NCBI GenBank assembly: GCA_910579935.1
Contig: CAJTVQ010000015.1
Span: 13,904-77,903, forward strand
Reading direction: 5' to 3'
DNA from: an uncultured Lachnospiraceae bacterium
GTDB taxonomy: Bacteria; Bacillota; Clostridia; Lachnospirales; Lachnospiraceae
DNA length: 64,000 nt
Position numbers and translations under genes: made by a program. Below, in pieces: positions 35,470 to 44,359 of the stretch. The notes beneath the pieces are model-generated. The model was given only the letters and a program-made list of their open reading frames with translations, was not told where the DNA came from and did no database searches. Every line of letters starts with the position of its first letter. The stretch's first letter is position 1.

Positions 35470-36210
35470 ATGTATAATTTTTTTGTGGAACCATCCCAGA
35501 TACAGGGGAATGATATTATAATTACGGGCAGTGACGTAAATCATATCAAAAATGTACTCCGCATGAAAGTCGGGGAAGAACTGTCGGTCAGCAATGGAAC
35601 CGACCAAAAGGAATACCGGTGCGGCATAGAGGAGTTCCGGGAGGAAAGCATTCTGTGCAGGCTGCGTTTTATCAAAGAGGACAGGCTCGAACTGCCTTCG
35701 AAGGTATATTTATTCCAGGGACTTCCGAAAGCGGATAAGATGGAGCTGATCATACAGAAAGCAGTGGAACTCGGGGTCTATGAAGTGATTCCCGTAGCGG
35801 CGAAGCGGTCGGTGGTAAAACTGGATGAAAAACGGGCGGCCGGAAAGCTGGCCCGCTGGCAGGGGATTGCGGAAGCGGCAGCCAAGCAGAGCAAACGGCG
35901 CATCATTCCGCAGATTCATACAGTCATGTCCATGGAAAAAGCGGCAGCTTATGCTTCTGCCATGGATATCCGTCTGATTCCGTATGAACTGGCGGAAGGA
36001 ATGGAAAAGACGAAAGAGCTGATATCTTCCCTGCGTCCGGGACAGACCATCGCCGTATTTATCGGTCCGGAGGGCGGTTTCGAAGAAAGTGAGATACGCT
36101 TGGCCGTGGAATCCGGAATTTGCCCCGTTACGATGGGAAAACGGATTCTCCGTACGGAGACGGCGGGATTAACCATATTGAGCTGGATCATGTATCAGTT
36201 AGAAAGTTAA
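35470..36210 (+). CDS. rsmE: 16S rRNA (uracil1498-N3)-methyltransferase RsmE
   Basis: 246-aa SPOUT-class methyltransferase that modifies U1498 of 16S rRNA. It has an N-terminal PUA-like domain (1-70) and the trefoil-knot domain with FIGPEGGFEESE and the terminal MGKRILRTETAGL. Length and order are standard. It is co-directional with prmA and probably co-transcribed. Confidence 0.95.
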   Translation: MYNFFVEPSQIQGNDIIITGSDVNHIKNVLRMKVGEELSVSNGTDQKEYRCGIEEFREESILCRLRFIKEDRLELPSKVYLFQGLPKADKMELIIQKAVELGVYEVIPVAAKRSVVKLDEKRAAGKLARWQGIAEAAAKQSKRRIIPQIHTVMSMEKAAAYASAMDIRLIPYELAEGMEKTKELISSLRPGQTIAVFIGPEGGFEESEIRLAVESGICPVTMGKRILRTETAGLTILSWIMYQLES

Positions 36211-36261
36211 AAACGGAACAACATTCCGGAGACAATTTTCAAACACACTTCCGTACACAAG

Positions 36262-36289
36262 TTTCCAATCGGAAAAAAGGTCATATAAT
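36262..36289 (+). promoter_or_regulatory. Possible promoter for the cysteine desulfurase-thiI unit
   Basis: TTTCCA at 36262-36267, a 16-nt spacer and TATAAT at 36284-36289, about 54 bp before the start codon. Confidence 0.45.
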
Positions 36290-36342
36290 GAGTATATGCA
36301 GAGAAAACAGCTTATAGTACACAGAATGTTAGGAGACGAAAC

Positions 36343-37497
36343 ATGGAAGTATATTTAGATAATTCAGCTACTACAAGATGCTTTGACGATGTGGCGGCTT
36401 TCATGACGCAGGTTATGTGCAGTGATTACGGAAATCCGTCGAGCCTGCATATGAAAGGCGTACAGGCGGAGAGTTACCTGCGGTATGCGAAGGAAACCAT
36501 AGCGAAAACGTTGAAAATAAATGAAAAAGAGATTTTATTTACTTCGGGAGGGACGGAAGCGGACAATATCGCCCTGATCGGAACCGCCATGGCAAACCGC
36601 AGGGCGGGGAAGCATTTGATCACCACGAGAATTGAGCATCCGGCCGTATTGCAGACGATGCAGTATTTGGAAGAGCAGGGGTTCAAAGTGACCTATCTGC
36701 CGGTAGACGGCAACGGAAGAATACATCTGGAAGACCTTCAGAAAGTGATGACAAAAGAAACCATTCTCGTGTCCATTATGCATACCAATAATGAAATCGG
36801 CAGTTTACAGCCCATTGCGGAAGCAGGCGCGCTGATCAAGAAGATGAATCCGCATACGGTTTTTCACGTGGATGCAGTACAGGGATTCGGAAAATTCCGT
36901 ATTTACCCAAGGAAGATGAATATCGATCTGTTATCGGTCAGCGGTCATAAAATCCATGGACCGAAAGGCGTCGGCTTTTTATACGTCAGCGAAAAGGTGA
37001 AGATAAAGCCCATCATTTACGGCGGCGGTCAGCAGAACGGTCTTCGTTCCGGTACGGAGAATGTACCCGGGATCGCGGGTCTGGCGAAAGCGGTGGAACT
37101 GATTTACGCCGACCTGGATCGGGACGTGGAACGGCTGTATTATCTGAAACAGAAATTTGCGGAGGGCGTCAGCAGGATAGAATATGTAAAAATCAACGGA
37201 TTGTCCGGAAGAGAAAGCGCTCCCCATGTAATCAGCGTATCGGTAAGGGGCATCCGCAGCGAAGTGTTGCTCCATGCCCTGGAGGATAAGGGAATCTATG
37301 TGTCTGCAGGAAGCGCCTGCTCCGCCAGAAAACCCCAGCCGTCCGCTACATTGAAAGCCATCGGCGTGGAAAAAGATTTGCTGGAATCCACAATCCGGTT
37401 CAGTTTTTCCGTCTTTACAACCGAGGAAGAAATCGATTATACTTTACAGACAATGTATGATATCATACCGATGCTGAGGAAATATACGAGACACTGA
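36343..37497 (+). CDS. Cysteine desulfurase (NifS/IscS-like)
   Basis: 384-aa PLP enzyme releasing sulfur from cysteine as an enzyme-bound persulfide. The PLP lysine is K203 in SGHKIHGPKG, and the catalytic cysteine is C326 in SAGSACSARK on a mobile loop. The N-terminal LDNSATTRCFDDV and the TSGGTEADN block are typical. The next gene is thiI, a pairing seen in Bacillus (NifZ-ThiI), which suggests it supplies sulfur for 4-thiouridine in tRNA. No Fe-S scaffold gene is adjacent. Confidence 0.93.
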   Translation: MEVYLDNSATTRCFDDVAAFMTQVMCSDYGNPSSLHMKGVQAESYLRYAKETIAKTLKINEKEILFTSGGTEADNIALIGTAMANRRAGKHLITTRIEHPAVLQTMQYLEEQGFKVTYLPVDGNGRIHLEDLQKVMTKETILVSIMHTNNEIGSLQPIAEAGALIKKMNPHTVFHVDAVQGFGKFRIYPRKMNIDLLSVSGHKIHGPKGVGFLYVSEKVKIKPIIYGGGQQNGLRSGTENVPGIAGLAKAVELIYADLDRDVERLYYLKQKFAEGVSRIEYVKINGLSGRESAPHVISVSVRGIRSEVLLHALEDKGIYVSAGSACSARKPQPSATLKAIGVEKDLLESTIRFSFSVFTTEEEIDYTLQTMYDIIPMLRKYTRH

Positions 37498-37619
37498 GTA
37501 TATCGTCAGGCAGCCTGGCCGGAAGTGCATTTTTCACCGGTCAGACCGCCGGACGCGGCAGACAAAAAGATATATACAAATCAGGAAAGAGTCCGGAAAG
37601 CGGGCGGAAAGGTATTTGG

Positions 37620-38798
37620 ATGTTTACGGCTTTTTTAATAAAATATGCAGAAATAGGAGTAAAAGGAAAAAACCGCTATATTTTTGAGGAAGCGCTGGTG
37701 CAGCAGATCAAATATGCGGTCAGAAGATGTGAAGGTGAATTTAAAGTCACGCGCACGCAGGGGAGAATTTATGTGGAGGCCCTTTCGGAGTTTGACTTTG
37801 ACGAGGTAGTGGACAGCCTGAAGACGGTATTCGGCATTTCCGGTATTTGTCCGGTGGTATATGTGGAAGATGAAGGATTTGAAAAACTGGGTGAAGAAAT
37901 AATCCGCTACATCGGCGAAGTATATCCGGAAGCAGACAAAAGTTTTAAAGTCAATGCCCGCAGGGCGAGAAAAAATTATCCGCTGACTTCCATGGAAATC
38001 AATTGTGAGATAGGAGGCATCCTGCTGGACGCCTATCCCGGTATGAGAGTGGACGTGCACAAACCGGACATCCTGTTAAATATCGAAATCAGGGAAAAAA
38101 TATACATTTATTCCGAAACCATTCCGGGCCCCGGAGGTATGCCGGTAGGAACCGGCGGAAAAGCGATGCTGCTGTTATCGGGCGGCATAGATTCACCCGT
38201 GGCCGGCTACATGATTGCCAAACGGGGTGTAAAAATCGATGCGGTTTATTTCCATGCCCCGCCGTACACCAGCGAACGGGCGAAGCAGAAAGTGGTGGAT
38301 TTGGCGCGTAAGGTATCGCGCTATACAGGACCGATCTATTTGCATGTCATCAATTTTACGGATATTCAGTTATACATATATGAAAAGTGTCCGCATGAGG
38401 AACTGACGATCATCATGCGCCGCTATATGATGCGCATAGCCGAGTGGATTGCGAAAGAGACGGAATGCCTGGGGCTCATTACCGGGGAGAGCATCGGTCA
38501 GGTAGCGTCCCAGACCATGCACAGTCTGGCGGCTACCAACGAAGTATGCACCATGCCGGTATACCGTCCGCTCATCGGGTTTGACAAGATGGAGATTGTG
38601 GAAATCTCGGAGAAAATCGACACTTATGAAACTTCGATCCAGCCGTTTGAGGACTGTTGTACGATTTTTGTGGCCAAGCATCCGGTGACGAAACCGAACC
38701 TGAACATAATCCGCCGCCATGAGCAGAATCTGCAGGATAAAATCGAAGAGATGGTGGAGACGGCGGTTCGCACTGCGGAGTTGATCGTGGTTCATTAG
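37620..38798 (+). CDS. thiI: tRNA 4-thiouridine synthase ThiI
   Basis: 392-aa enzyme that adenylates and thiolates U8 of tRNA. Layout: N-terminal ferredoxin-like and THUMP domains (1-165), then the PP-loop ATPase domain with LLSGGIDSPVAGYM at about 182-195 and the C-terminal PFEDCCTIFV segment. There is no C-terminal rhodanese domain, as in Bacillus ThiI, so persulfide would come directly from the upstream cysteine desulfurase. Confidence 0.95.
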   Translation: MFTAFLIKYAEIGVKGKNRYIFEEALVQQIKYAVRRCEGEFKVTRTQGRIYVEALSEFDFDEVVDSLKTVFGISGICPVVYVEDEGFEKLGEEIIRYIGEVYPEADKSFKVNARRARKNYPLTSMEINCEIGGILLDAYPGMRVDVHKPDILLNIEIREKIYIYSETIPGPGGMPVGTGGKAMLLLSGGIDSPVAGYMIAKRGVKIDAVYFHAPPYTSERAKQKVVDLARKVSRYTGPIYLHVINFTDIQLYIYEKCPHEELTIIMRRYMMRIAEWIAKETECLGLITGESIGQVASQTMHSLAATNEVCTMPVYRPLIGFDKMEIVEISEKIDTYETSIQPFEDCCTIFVAKHPVTKPNLNIIRRHEQNLQDKIEEMVETAVRTAELIVVH

Positions 38799-38845
38799 CG
38801 GCGGGGGGAGTGAGGATGGAGCGGTTTGGTTTGTGGTGCACGGTC

Positions 38846-39140
38846 ATCTGCGGCGGCGGGAGGCCCGGGAGGGCGGGGGAAGGCGTGAAATAAGGAAAGG
38901 GGTTGGATGCTGCTGTTGGATGGTGTTTTTCTAACAGAATGTGCGAAATGTGTTCCATCCGGCCGGGCCGGCGCCAAGCGGCATTCATGCCGCCTGGCGC
39001 CTAAAATGGCCGTTCGTGGCCATTTTTCCCTCGGTATCCGGACATTCTGTAAGAAAAACAATCCATCCGACAGCAAAGCATCCACCCCCTTTCCTTATTT
39101 CACGCCTTCCCCCGCCCTCCGGTGCCTCCCGCCTGCGGAC
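38846..39140. repeat. Large imperfect palindrome, about 295 bp, containing nested hairpins
   Basis: The left part (38846-38943) and right part (39039-39140) are inverted copies with small gaps. Matching blocks include GCGGGAGG, GGGCGGGGGAAGGCGTGAAA, TAAGGAAAGGGG, GGATGCT and GTTTTTCTAACAGAATGT. Between them, 38970-39001 is a hairpin (GGCGCCAAGCGGCA / TGCCGCCTGGCGCC with one mismatch) and 39003-39026 is AAAATGGCC / GGCCATTTT. The two central hairpins recur at 20008-20058. The open frames through it run on both strands with Pro/Arg/His-rich nonsense composition and are not genes. 39141-39255 shows nothing more. Confidence 0.85.
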
Positions 39141-39255
39141 TTCCTCATCTCCTCATCCGCCTGCAGCAAAAAAGCACCCGGCTCATCCGAATGCTTTTAG
39201 ATGTTTTGAAGCTTTTTCAATATGTATACCTGTATTGCAACAGGACACCGCATTT

Positions 39256-39486
39256 TCAGATGGTGTAGGGTTTCAGCGTCTCGAGAACTTCATCCACATC
39301 ATCTTCCGCATGGATGTTCAGGTCAATCGGTTTCGATAAATCCAAACTGAAGATGCCCATGATGGATTTGGCATCAATAACATACCTGCCGGATACTAAG
39401 TCAAAATCATAATCAAATTTTGTAATATCGTTTACAAAAGATTTTACCTTATCGATTGAGTTTAATGAAATCTGAACTGTTTTCAT
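39256..39486 (-). CDS. HPr-like protein lacking the active-site histidine
   Basis: 76 aa with the HPr fold pattern. The regulatory serine loop is intact as KSIMGIFSL, with S41 equivalent to Ser46 of HPr, the HPr kinase site. The phosphoenolpyruvate-dependent site is not: where HPr has GLHTRPA around His15 this protein has SLNSIDKVK, with no histidine. It therefore cannot carry phosphate in the PTS but could act like Crh as a regulator. RBS AGGAGG (as GTACCTCCTT on the plus strand) precedes the ATG. Divergent from mtaB. Confidence 0.75.
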   Translation of the reverse strand: MKTVQISLNSIDKVKSFVNDITKFDYDFDLVSGRYVIDAKSIMGIFSLDLSKPIDLNIHAEDDVDEVLETLKPYTI

Positions 39487-39586
39487 TGTTTGTACCTCCT
39501 TATGTTTTCATACTTTCTGCTATAATAGTAAAGGCTGGAGGGGCAAAAGTCAATGTTAAAACGATACAAAAAAGTGAGGAATAAGT

Positions 39587-40927
39587 ATGAGAAGTGTAGC
39601 ATTACATAACCTGGGCTGTAAAGTGAACGGATATGAGATAGACGTAATGCAACAAATGTTACAAGAATGCGGATACAAAATTGTACCATTTGATAAAAGG
39701 GCGGATATTTATATCGTCAATACATGCACGGTGACCAATATAGCGGACCGGAAAAGCAGGCAGATGCTCCATCGGGCGAGGAAGATGAATCCGGCGGCCA
39801 TCGTGGTAGCCGTTGGGTGCTATGTACAGACGGGGCGGGAAGCGGTGATGCGGGATGCCGGGGTGGACTTAGCCATTGGGAATAATAAGAAAAAGGAGCT
39901 GCCCGTTATTTTGGAGGAATTCATCGCCCGCAGGGAAGCGGGAACGGGGACGGCGGAAAACCGGAAGACATTGGATGATACGACGATTGTCGATATAGGG
40001 CGCACCGGAGAGTTTGAGGACATGCAGCTGAAGGAGCCGGCGGGCCACACGAGGGCTTATATCAAGATTCAGGACGGCTGTAACCAGTTCTGTTCTTATT
40101 GTATCATTCCCTATGCAAGGGGACGGGTCCGGAGCAGGGAAGAGAGCAGTATTTTAGATGAGGTACGGGGAATGGCGGGACGGGGGTATCAGGAAGTGGT
40201 GCTGACCGGAATTCACATCAGTTCCTACGGTATGGACAGAGGGAAGGCACAGCTGTCATCGCTGATAAAAGCGATTCATGAGATTGACGGAATAGAAAGG
40301 ATACGGCTTGGCTCGCTGGAACCGGGGATCATTACGGAGGAGTTTGTCGGGGAAATGTCTAAGCTGCCTAAACTTTGCCCGCATTTTCATTTGTCTCTGC
40401 AGAGCGGATGCGATGATACGCTGAAACGTATGAATAGACATTATACGACCGGGGAATACTATGAAAAAGTCAGGCTGCTGAGGGGAACATTTGACCATCC
40501 GGCCATTACCACGGACGTGATCGTGGGTTTTCCGGCGGAGACGGAGGATGAGTTTGAGGCTACCAGGGCATTTTTGGAAAAAATAAAATTTTATGAGATG
40601 CATGTATTTAAATATTCCAAAAGAGAAGGAACACGTGCCGCATCGATGGAACATCAGGTGCCGGAGGAAGTAAAGACGGAAAGAAGCGGCCTTCTTTTGG
40701 ACATGGAACGTGCTGATTCCAGGGAATACAGGGAATATTACATAGGGAAGGAAGAAGAAGCGCTGTTTGAGGAAGAAAAAGAAATTGAAGGAAAAGTGTT
40801 TCAGGTCGGGCATACAAGACAGTATGTGAAGGTGGCGAAACAGACGGGGAAAAATTTGGGAAACCGGAGGGAAACAGGAATGATTACCGGGTTTCTGACG
40901 GATGAGATTTTGCGGATGGATTTCTGA
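39587..40927 (+). CDS. mtaB: tRNA (t6A37) methylthiotransferase MtaB
   Basis: 446-aa radical-SAM methylthiotransferase converting t6A37 to ms2t6A37 in tRNAs reading ANN codons. The N-terminal UPF0004 domain has NLGCKVNGYE, NTCTVTN and VGCYVQTG, whose three cysteines bind one Fe-S cluster. The radical-SAM motif is CNQFCSYCIIPYARG (CxxxCxxC), and a C-terminal TRAM domain ends the protein. The GCKVNGYE start places it with MtaB rather than MiaB or RimO. Confidence 0.95.
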   Translation: MRSVALHNLGCKVNGYEIDVMQQMLQECGYKIVPFDKRADIYIVNTCTVTNIADRKSRQMLHRARKMNPAAIVVAVGCYVQTGREAVMRDAGVDLAIGNNKKKELPVILEEFIARREAGTGTAENRKTLDDTTIVDIGRTGEFEDMQLKEPAGHTRAYIKIQDGCNQFCSYCIIPYARGRVRSREESSILDEVRGMAGRGYQEVVLTGIHISSYGMDRGKAQLSSLIKAIHEIDGIERIRLGSLEPGIITEEFVGEMSKLPKLCPHFHLSLQSGCDDTLKRMNRHYTTGEYYEKVRLLRGTFDHPAITTDVIVGFPAETEDEFEATRAFLEKIKFYEMHVFKYSKREGTRAASMEHQVPEEVKTERSGLLLDMERADSREYREYYIGKEEEALFEEEKEIEGKVFQVGHTRQYVKVAKQTGKNLGNRRETGMITGFLTDEILRMDF

Positions 40928-41000
40928 CCGCCGGGGATGAGAGGTGACCGTTCGGGTACCTGAACGGTTACAAACGGAATAGTGATTTCCGCACAGGGGC

Positions 41001-41029
41001 TTGAAATTTGTATCTAAATGAGGTAATAT
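41001..41029 (+). promoter_or_regulatory. Promoter upstream of ireB
   Basis: TTGAAA at 41001-41006, a 17-nt spacer and TAATAT at 41024-41029. It likely starts the ireB-ruvX-DUF1292 transcript. A hairpin without a T-tract (ACCGTTC / GAACGGT, 40947-40968) lies just upstream. Confidence 0.55.
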
Positions 41030-41099
41030 GTGGAATAGGTATAGACTGTTTCGGAAAATAACAAAATAGATGAGCAACGATGGATAAGGGCGTGATGAT

Positions 41100-41363
41100 A
41101 TGCAGGATTTGGAAAGTACACAATTTTTTAGCGTTGAGACAGAGCCGCTGACCGGTGTGGAAATGGTTCTGACAACCGTATATGAGGCTTTGACGGAGAA
41201 GGGATATAATCCGGTGAACCAGATAGTGGGTTATATTATGTCCGGCGATCCCACCTATATTACCAGCCATAAAAGCGCCAGAAGCCTGATCATGAAAGTG
41301 GAAAGGGATGAACTGGTGGAAGAACTGCTGACCAAGTATATTGCGAACAAGCGTTGGAAATAA
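41100..41363 (+). CDS. ireB: IreB family regulatory phosphoprotein (UPF0297)
   Basis: 87 aa. IreB is phosphorylated by the PASTA kinase IreK/PrkC and negatively affects cephalosporin resistance in Enterococcus. Conserved blocks are the N-terminal TQFFSVE, VYEALTEKGYNPVNQIVGYI and DPTYITSHKSARSLIMKVER. It begins the conserved ireB-ruvX-DUF1292 gene string (yrzL-yrrK-yrzB in Bacillus). Confidence 0.93.
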   Translation: MQDLESTQFFSVETEPLTGVEMVLTTVYEALTEKGYNPVNQIVGYIMSGDPTYITSHKSARSLIMKVERDELVEELLTKYIANKRWK

Positions 41364-41380
41364 GCGGAAGGCAGCAGAAA

Positions 41381-41415
41381 GTTACTATGAGCAGCTGAAA
41401 GCCGTGAATGGTAAC
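41381..41415. repeat. 35-nt stem-loop repeat, copy A
   Basis: Starts GTTACTATGAGCAGCTGAAA and ends GTGAATGGTAAC. The ends GTTAC / GTAAC and an inner CAGCT / AGC-G stem fold it around a GAA loop. Closely related copies lie at 44297 and 52559. Here it sits between ireB and ruvX. Confidence 0.85.
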
Positions 41416-41440
41416 AACAGAAAGAGACAGGGGTATATCC

Positions 41441-41881
41441 ATGCGGATAATGGGCTTGGATTTTGGCTCAAAGACGGTGGGCGTGGCAATCAGTGATGAA
41501 TTGCTGCTTACGGCACAGGGCATTGAAATCATAGAGAGAAAAGAAGAGAATAAACTGCGCAGGACATTGGCGCGCATAGAAGCGTTGATCGTGGAATACG
41601 GAGTGGAAGAGATCGTGCTGGGACTGCCAAAGCATATGAACAATACTTTGGGAGAACGGGCGGAACTTTCCATGGAATTTAAAGATAAACTGGAGCGGAG
41701 AACAGGTCTTCCCGTCCAAATGTGGGACGAGAGGCTTACTACTGTTGCGGCCGACCGGGCTATGATGGAAGCCGGAATCAGACGCGAACACAGGAAAGAG
41801 CATGTCGATAGGATTGCTGCATGTTTTATTTTGCAGGGTTATTTGGATTACAGGAAAAATAAGGACGGGTCCGGGACTTAA
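41441..41881 (+). CDS. ruvX: Holliday junction resolvase-like RuvX (YqgF)
   Basis: 146-aa RNase H-fold protein of the YqgF family, implicated in pre-16S rRNA maturation and/or Holliday junction resolution. Signatures are IMGLDFGSKTVGVAISD, VLGLPKHMNNTLGERA, DERLTT and the C-terminal DRIAACFILQGYLD with its catalytic Asp. The ATG at 41441 is preferred over the in-frame 41408, which lies inside the 35-nt repeat and has no ribosome binding site. Confidence 0.93.
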   Translation: MRIMGLDFGSKTVGVAISDELLLTAQGIEIIERKEENKLRRTLARIEALIVEYGVEEIVLGLPKHMNNTLGERAELSMEFKDKLERRTGLPVQMWDERLTTVAADRAMMEAGIRREHRKEHVDRIAACFILQGYLDYRKNKDGSGT

Positions 41882-41895
41882 AAAGGAGAATATGT

Positions 41896-42159
41896 GTGGA
41901 GAAGATAATCTTTGAATCGGAGGGGGAAGAACCGGTTGAGTTTTATGTATTAGAGCAGACGAAGCTTGGCGGTGTTTCGTATATTCTTGTGACGGAAGAG
42001 GAAGAAGGGGACGGAGAGGCGCTGATTTTAAAAGATATTTCGGCCCGGGAGGATACGGAGGCGCTGTATGAGGTTGTAGCGGATGAAACAGAACTGGATG
42101 CGGTTGCGGCAGTTTTTGAAAATATACTCGGGGATGTAGAACTTGCAGGGATGGAATAA
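41896..42159 (+). CDS. DUF1292 family protein (YrzB-like)
   Basis: 87-aa very acidic protein starting with GTG, with the DUF1292 core FYVLEQTKLGGVSYILVTEEE. It is conserved immediately after ruvX throughout Firmicutes. The function is unknown. It abuts the Fur-family gene, whose ATG directly follows its stop codon, so the two are probably translationally coupled. Confidence 0.88.
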   Translation: MEKIIFESEGEEPVEFYVLEQTKLGGVSYILVTEEEEGDGEALILKDISAREDTEALYEVVADETELDAVAAVFENILGDVELAGME

Positions 42160-42615
42160 ATGGCGGTAGACAGGGAGCAGTTTAAACAGTTGTTGAAAGA
42201 AAAGGGTTTAAAAGTGACAAACCAGCGGCTTATGGTGCTGGAAGCTCTCGCTGCATGTCCGGACAAACATCTGACTGCGGAAGAAATTTATGAAATGGTA
42301 AAGGCAGACTATCCGGAGATAGGACTGGCTACTGTTTATAGAACGATACAGTTACTTTTGGAATTACACTTGATTGACCGCATCAACCTGGACGACGGAT
42401 TTGTACGTTATGAAATCGGAAATGTGGGACTGGGTACGGCAAAACACCATCACCATCATCTGATTTGCATTAATTGTGGCAAAGTAATATCCTTTAAGGA
42501 CGACTTATTGGAGGAATTGGAAGAAAAGATTACGAAGACGACCGGATTCCATGTGATGGATCATGAGGTGAAACTCTACGGGTACTGTTCAGAATGTGGA
42601 GGAAAAACTGATTGA
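42160..42615 (+). CDS. Fur-family transcriptional regulator
   Basis: 151-aa metalloregulator. The N-terminal winged helix (1-85) has KVTNQRLMVLEAL and GLATVYRTIQLL. The C-terminal domain has a His cluster (AKHHHHHLICINCGK) and two CxxC pairs (CINC and CSEC) that bind structural zinc. Whether it senses iron, zinc or peroxide cannot be settled; the HHHHH and lack of a clear PerR Asp favour Fur. It overlaps rnj by 4 bp, an unusual partner. Confidence 0.9.
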   Translation: MAVDREQFKQLLKEKGLKVTNQRLMVLEALAACPDKHLTAEEIYEMVKADYPEIGLATVYRTIQLLLELHLIDRINLDDGFVRYEIGNVGLGTAKHHHHHLICINCGKVISFKDDLLEELEEKITKTTGFHVMDHEVKLYGYCSECGGKTD

Positions 42616-44285
42616 AGAAAAAAGAAAATGAAAATGTTTCCAAGCTGAAAATCATTCCTTTAGGGGGCTTGGAGCAGATTGGCATGAACATTACTGCCTT
42701 CGAATACGAGGACAGTATTATTGTGGTGGACTGTGGATTGTCCTTTCCGGATGATGATATGCTGGGAATTGATTTGGTGATACCGGATGTGACATATCTG
42801 AAGGAAAATGCGGACAAGGTGAAGGGATTCATGATCACCCACGGGCATGAAGACCATATCGGAGCGCTGCCCTATGTGCTGAGGGAGATCAATGTACCGA
42901 TTTATGCCACCAAACTGACGATGGGGATTATTGAGAACAAGCTGAAGGAACATAACCTGACAGGCACGACAAAGAGAAAGGTCGTGAAATTCGGCCAGTC
43001 CATTAATTTGGGGAAGTTTCGGATAGAATTTATAAAGACCAATCACAGCATTGTGGATGCTGCTGCGCTGGCCATCTATTCGCCTGCAGGTATCGTGGTT
43101 CATACGGGCGATTTTAAAGTGGATTATACACCGGTATTCGGAGATGCCATAGACCTTCAGAGGTTTGCGGAAATCGGAAAGAAGGGTGTACTGGCATTGA
43201 TGTGTGACAGCACCAATGCAGAGCGGCCGGGCTTCACCCAGTCGGAGAAGACGGTAGGCAAGACGTTTGACACTCTTTTTACGGAACACAGCGATACCAG
43301 GATCATTATAGCCACCTTTGCTTCCAATGTGGACAGGGTGCGGCAGATCATCAATTCCGCTTATAAATTCGGCAGGAAGGTCGTGGTGGAAGGGCGCAGT
43401 ATGGTGAATATCATAGAAACTGCCACCAGTCTGGGATATTTGGAAATTCCGGATAAAACCTTGATCGATATTGAGCAGCTGAAAAACTATCCGAATGAGA
43501 AGACGGTCATTATTACTACGGGGAGTCAGGGCGAAAGCATGGCGGCCCTCAGCCGTATGGCGGGAAACATCCATAAGAAGATTTCCATAGGGCCGGGCGA
43601 TACGGTTATTTTTTCATCCAACCCGATACCGGGCAATGAGAAGGCGGTTACGAATGTGATCAATGAACTTCTGATAAAAGGCGCGGATGTCATCTTCCAG
43701 GATGTACATGTGTCGGGTCATGCCTGTCAGGAAGAAATCAAGCTGATTTATAGTCTGGTGCATCCCAAGTATGCGATTCCGGTGCACGGAGAATACAAGC
43801 ATTTGAAGGCGCAGGCGAGAATTGCCAAAGAACTGGGTATCTCAAAAGAAAATATTTTTATCTTAAGTTCCGGTGATGTACTGGAACTGGACAGCCATGA
43901 AGCAAAAGTGACGGACAGGGTCCCGGTGGGTACGATTCTGGTGGACGGTCTTGGTGTAGGCGATGTAGGGAATATCGTATTGCGCGACAGGCAGCATCTG
44001 GCGGAAGACGGTATTCTGATCGTAGTGCTGGCATTGGACGGTTATTCCGACCAGCTGGTATCGGGGCCGGACATTGTATCCCGCGGTTTTGTATACGTGC
44101 GTGAGTCGGATGAACTGATGGAAGAAGCAAGGCAGGTTGTGGATGAGGCAGTCCACGGGTGTCTGGACAGAGGCATCAGTGACTGGGGAAAAATTAAGGG
44201 AGGGATCAAAGATTCCCTGAGCGATTTTGTATGGAAAAAGACGAAACGCCGTCCCATGATACTTCCGATCATTATGGAAGTTTAA
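42612..44285 (+). CDS. rnj: Ribonuclease J
   Basis: 557-aa metallo-beta-lactamase/beta-CASP ribonuclease with 5'-3' exonuclease and endonuclease activity in mRNA decay and rRNA maturation. The metal-binding motif HGHEDHIGALPY (about residues 76-87) and SFPDDDMLGIDLVIPD are present; the beta-CASP part includes TTGSQGE, the HVSGHA motif and HGEYKHL. The start codon is TTG behind GGAGG, overlapping the Fur gene. The C-terminal domain of RNase J is retained. Confidence 0.95.
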   Translation: MKKKENENVSKLKIIPLGGLEQIGMNITAFEYEDSIIVVDCGLSFPDDDMLGIDLVIPDVTYLKENADKVKGFMITHGHEDHIGALPYVLREINVPIYATKLTMGIIENKLKEHNLTGTTKRKVVKFGQSINLGKFRIEFIKTNHSIVDAAALAIYSPAGIVVHTGDFKVDYTPVFGDAIDLQRFAEIGKKGVLALMCDSTNAERPGFTQSEKTVGKTFDTLFTEHSDTRIIIATFASNVDRVRQIINSAYKFGRKVVVEGRSMVNIIETATSLGYLEIPDKTLIDIEQLKNYPNEKTVIITTGSQGESMAALSRMAGNIHKKISIGPGDTVIFSSNPIPGNEKAVTNVINELLIKGADVIFQDVHVSGHACQEEIKLIYSLVHPKYAIPVHGEYKHLKAQARIAKELGISKENIFILSSGDVLELDSHEAKVTDRVPVGTILVDGLGVGDVGNIVLRDRQHLAEDGILIVVLALDGYSDQLVSGPDIVSRGFVYVRESDELMEEARQVVDEAVHGCLDRGISDWGKIKGGIKDSLSDFVWKKTKRRPMILPIIMEV

Positions 44286-44296
44286 GATAATACAAA

Positions 44297-44331
44297 GTTA
44301 CTATTTACAGTCGAAAGCTGTGAATGGTAAC
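44297..44331. repeat. 35-nt stem-loop repeat, copy B
   Basis: Starts GTTACTATTTACAG and ends GTGAATGGTAAC. Relative to copies A and C the left arm has changed so that it pairs better with the shared right arm (TTTACAG with CTGTGAA), giving an almost continuous 15-bp stem. It lies in the rnj-ylbF gap. Confidence 0.85.
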
Positions 44332-44359
44332 AATACAAAAGCGATGGAGGATATTTGAG

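Noticed and set aside
38572..39339. Several overlapping Pro/Arg/His-rich open frames on both strands
   Set aside because: They run through the large palindrome and over the end of thiI; the similar composition on both strands is a result of the inverted repeat, with no ribosome binding sites or family similarity.
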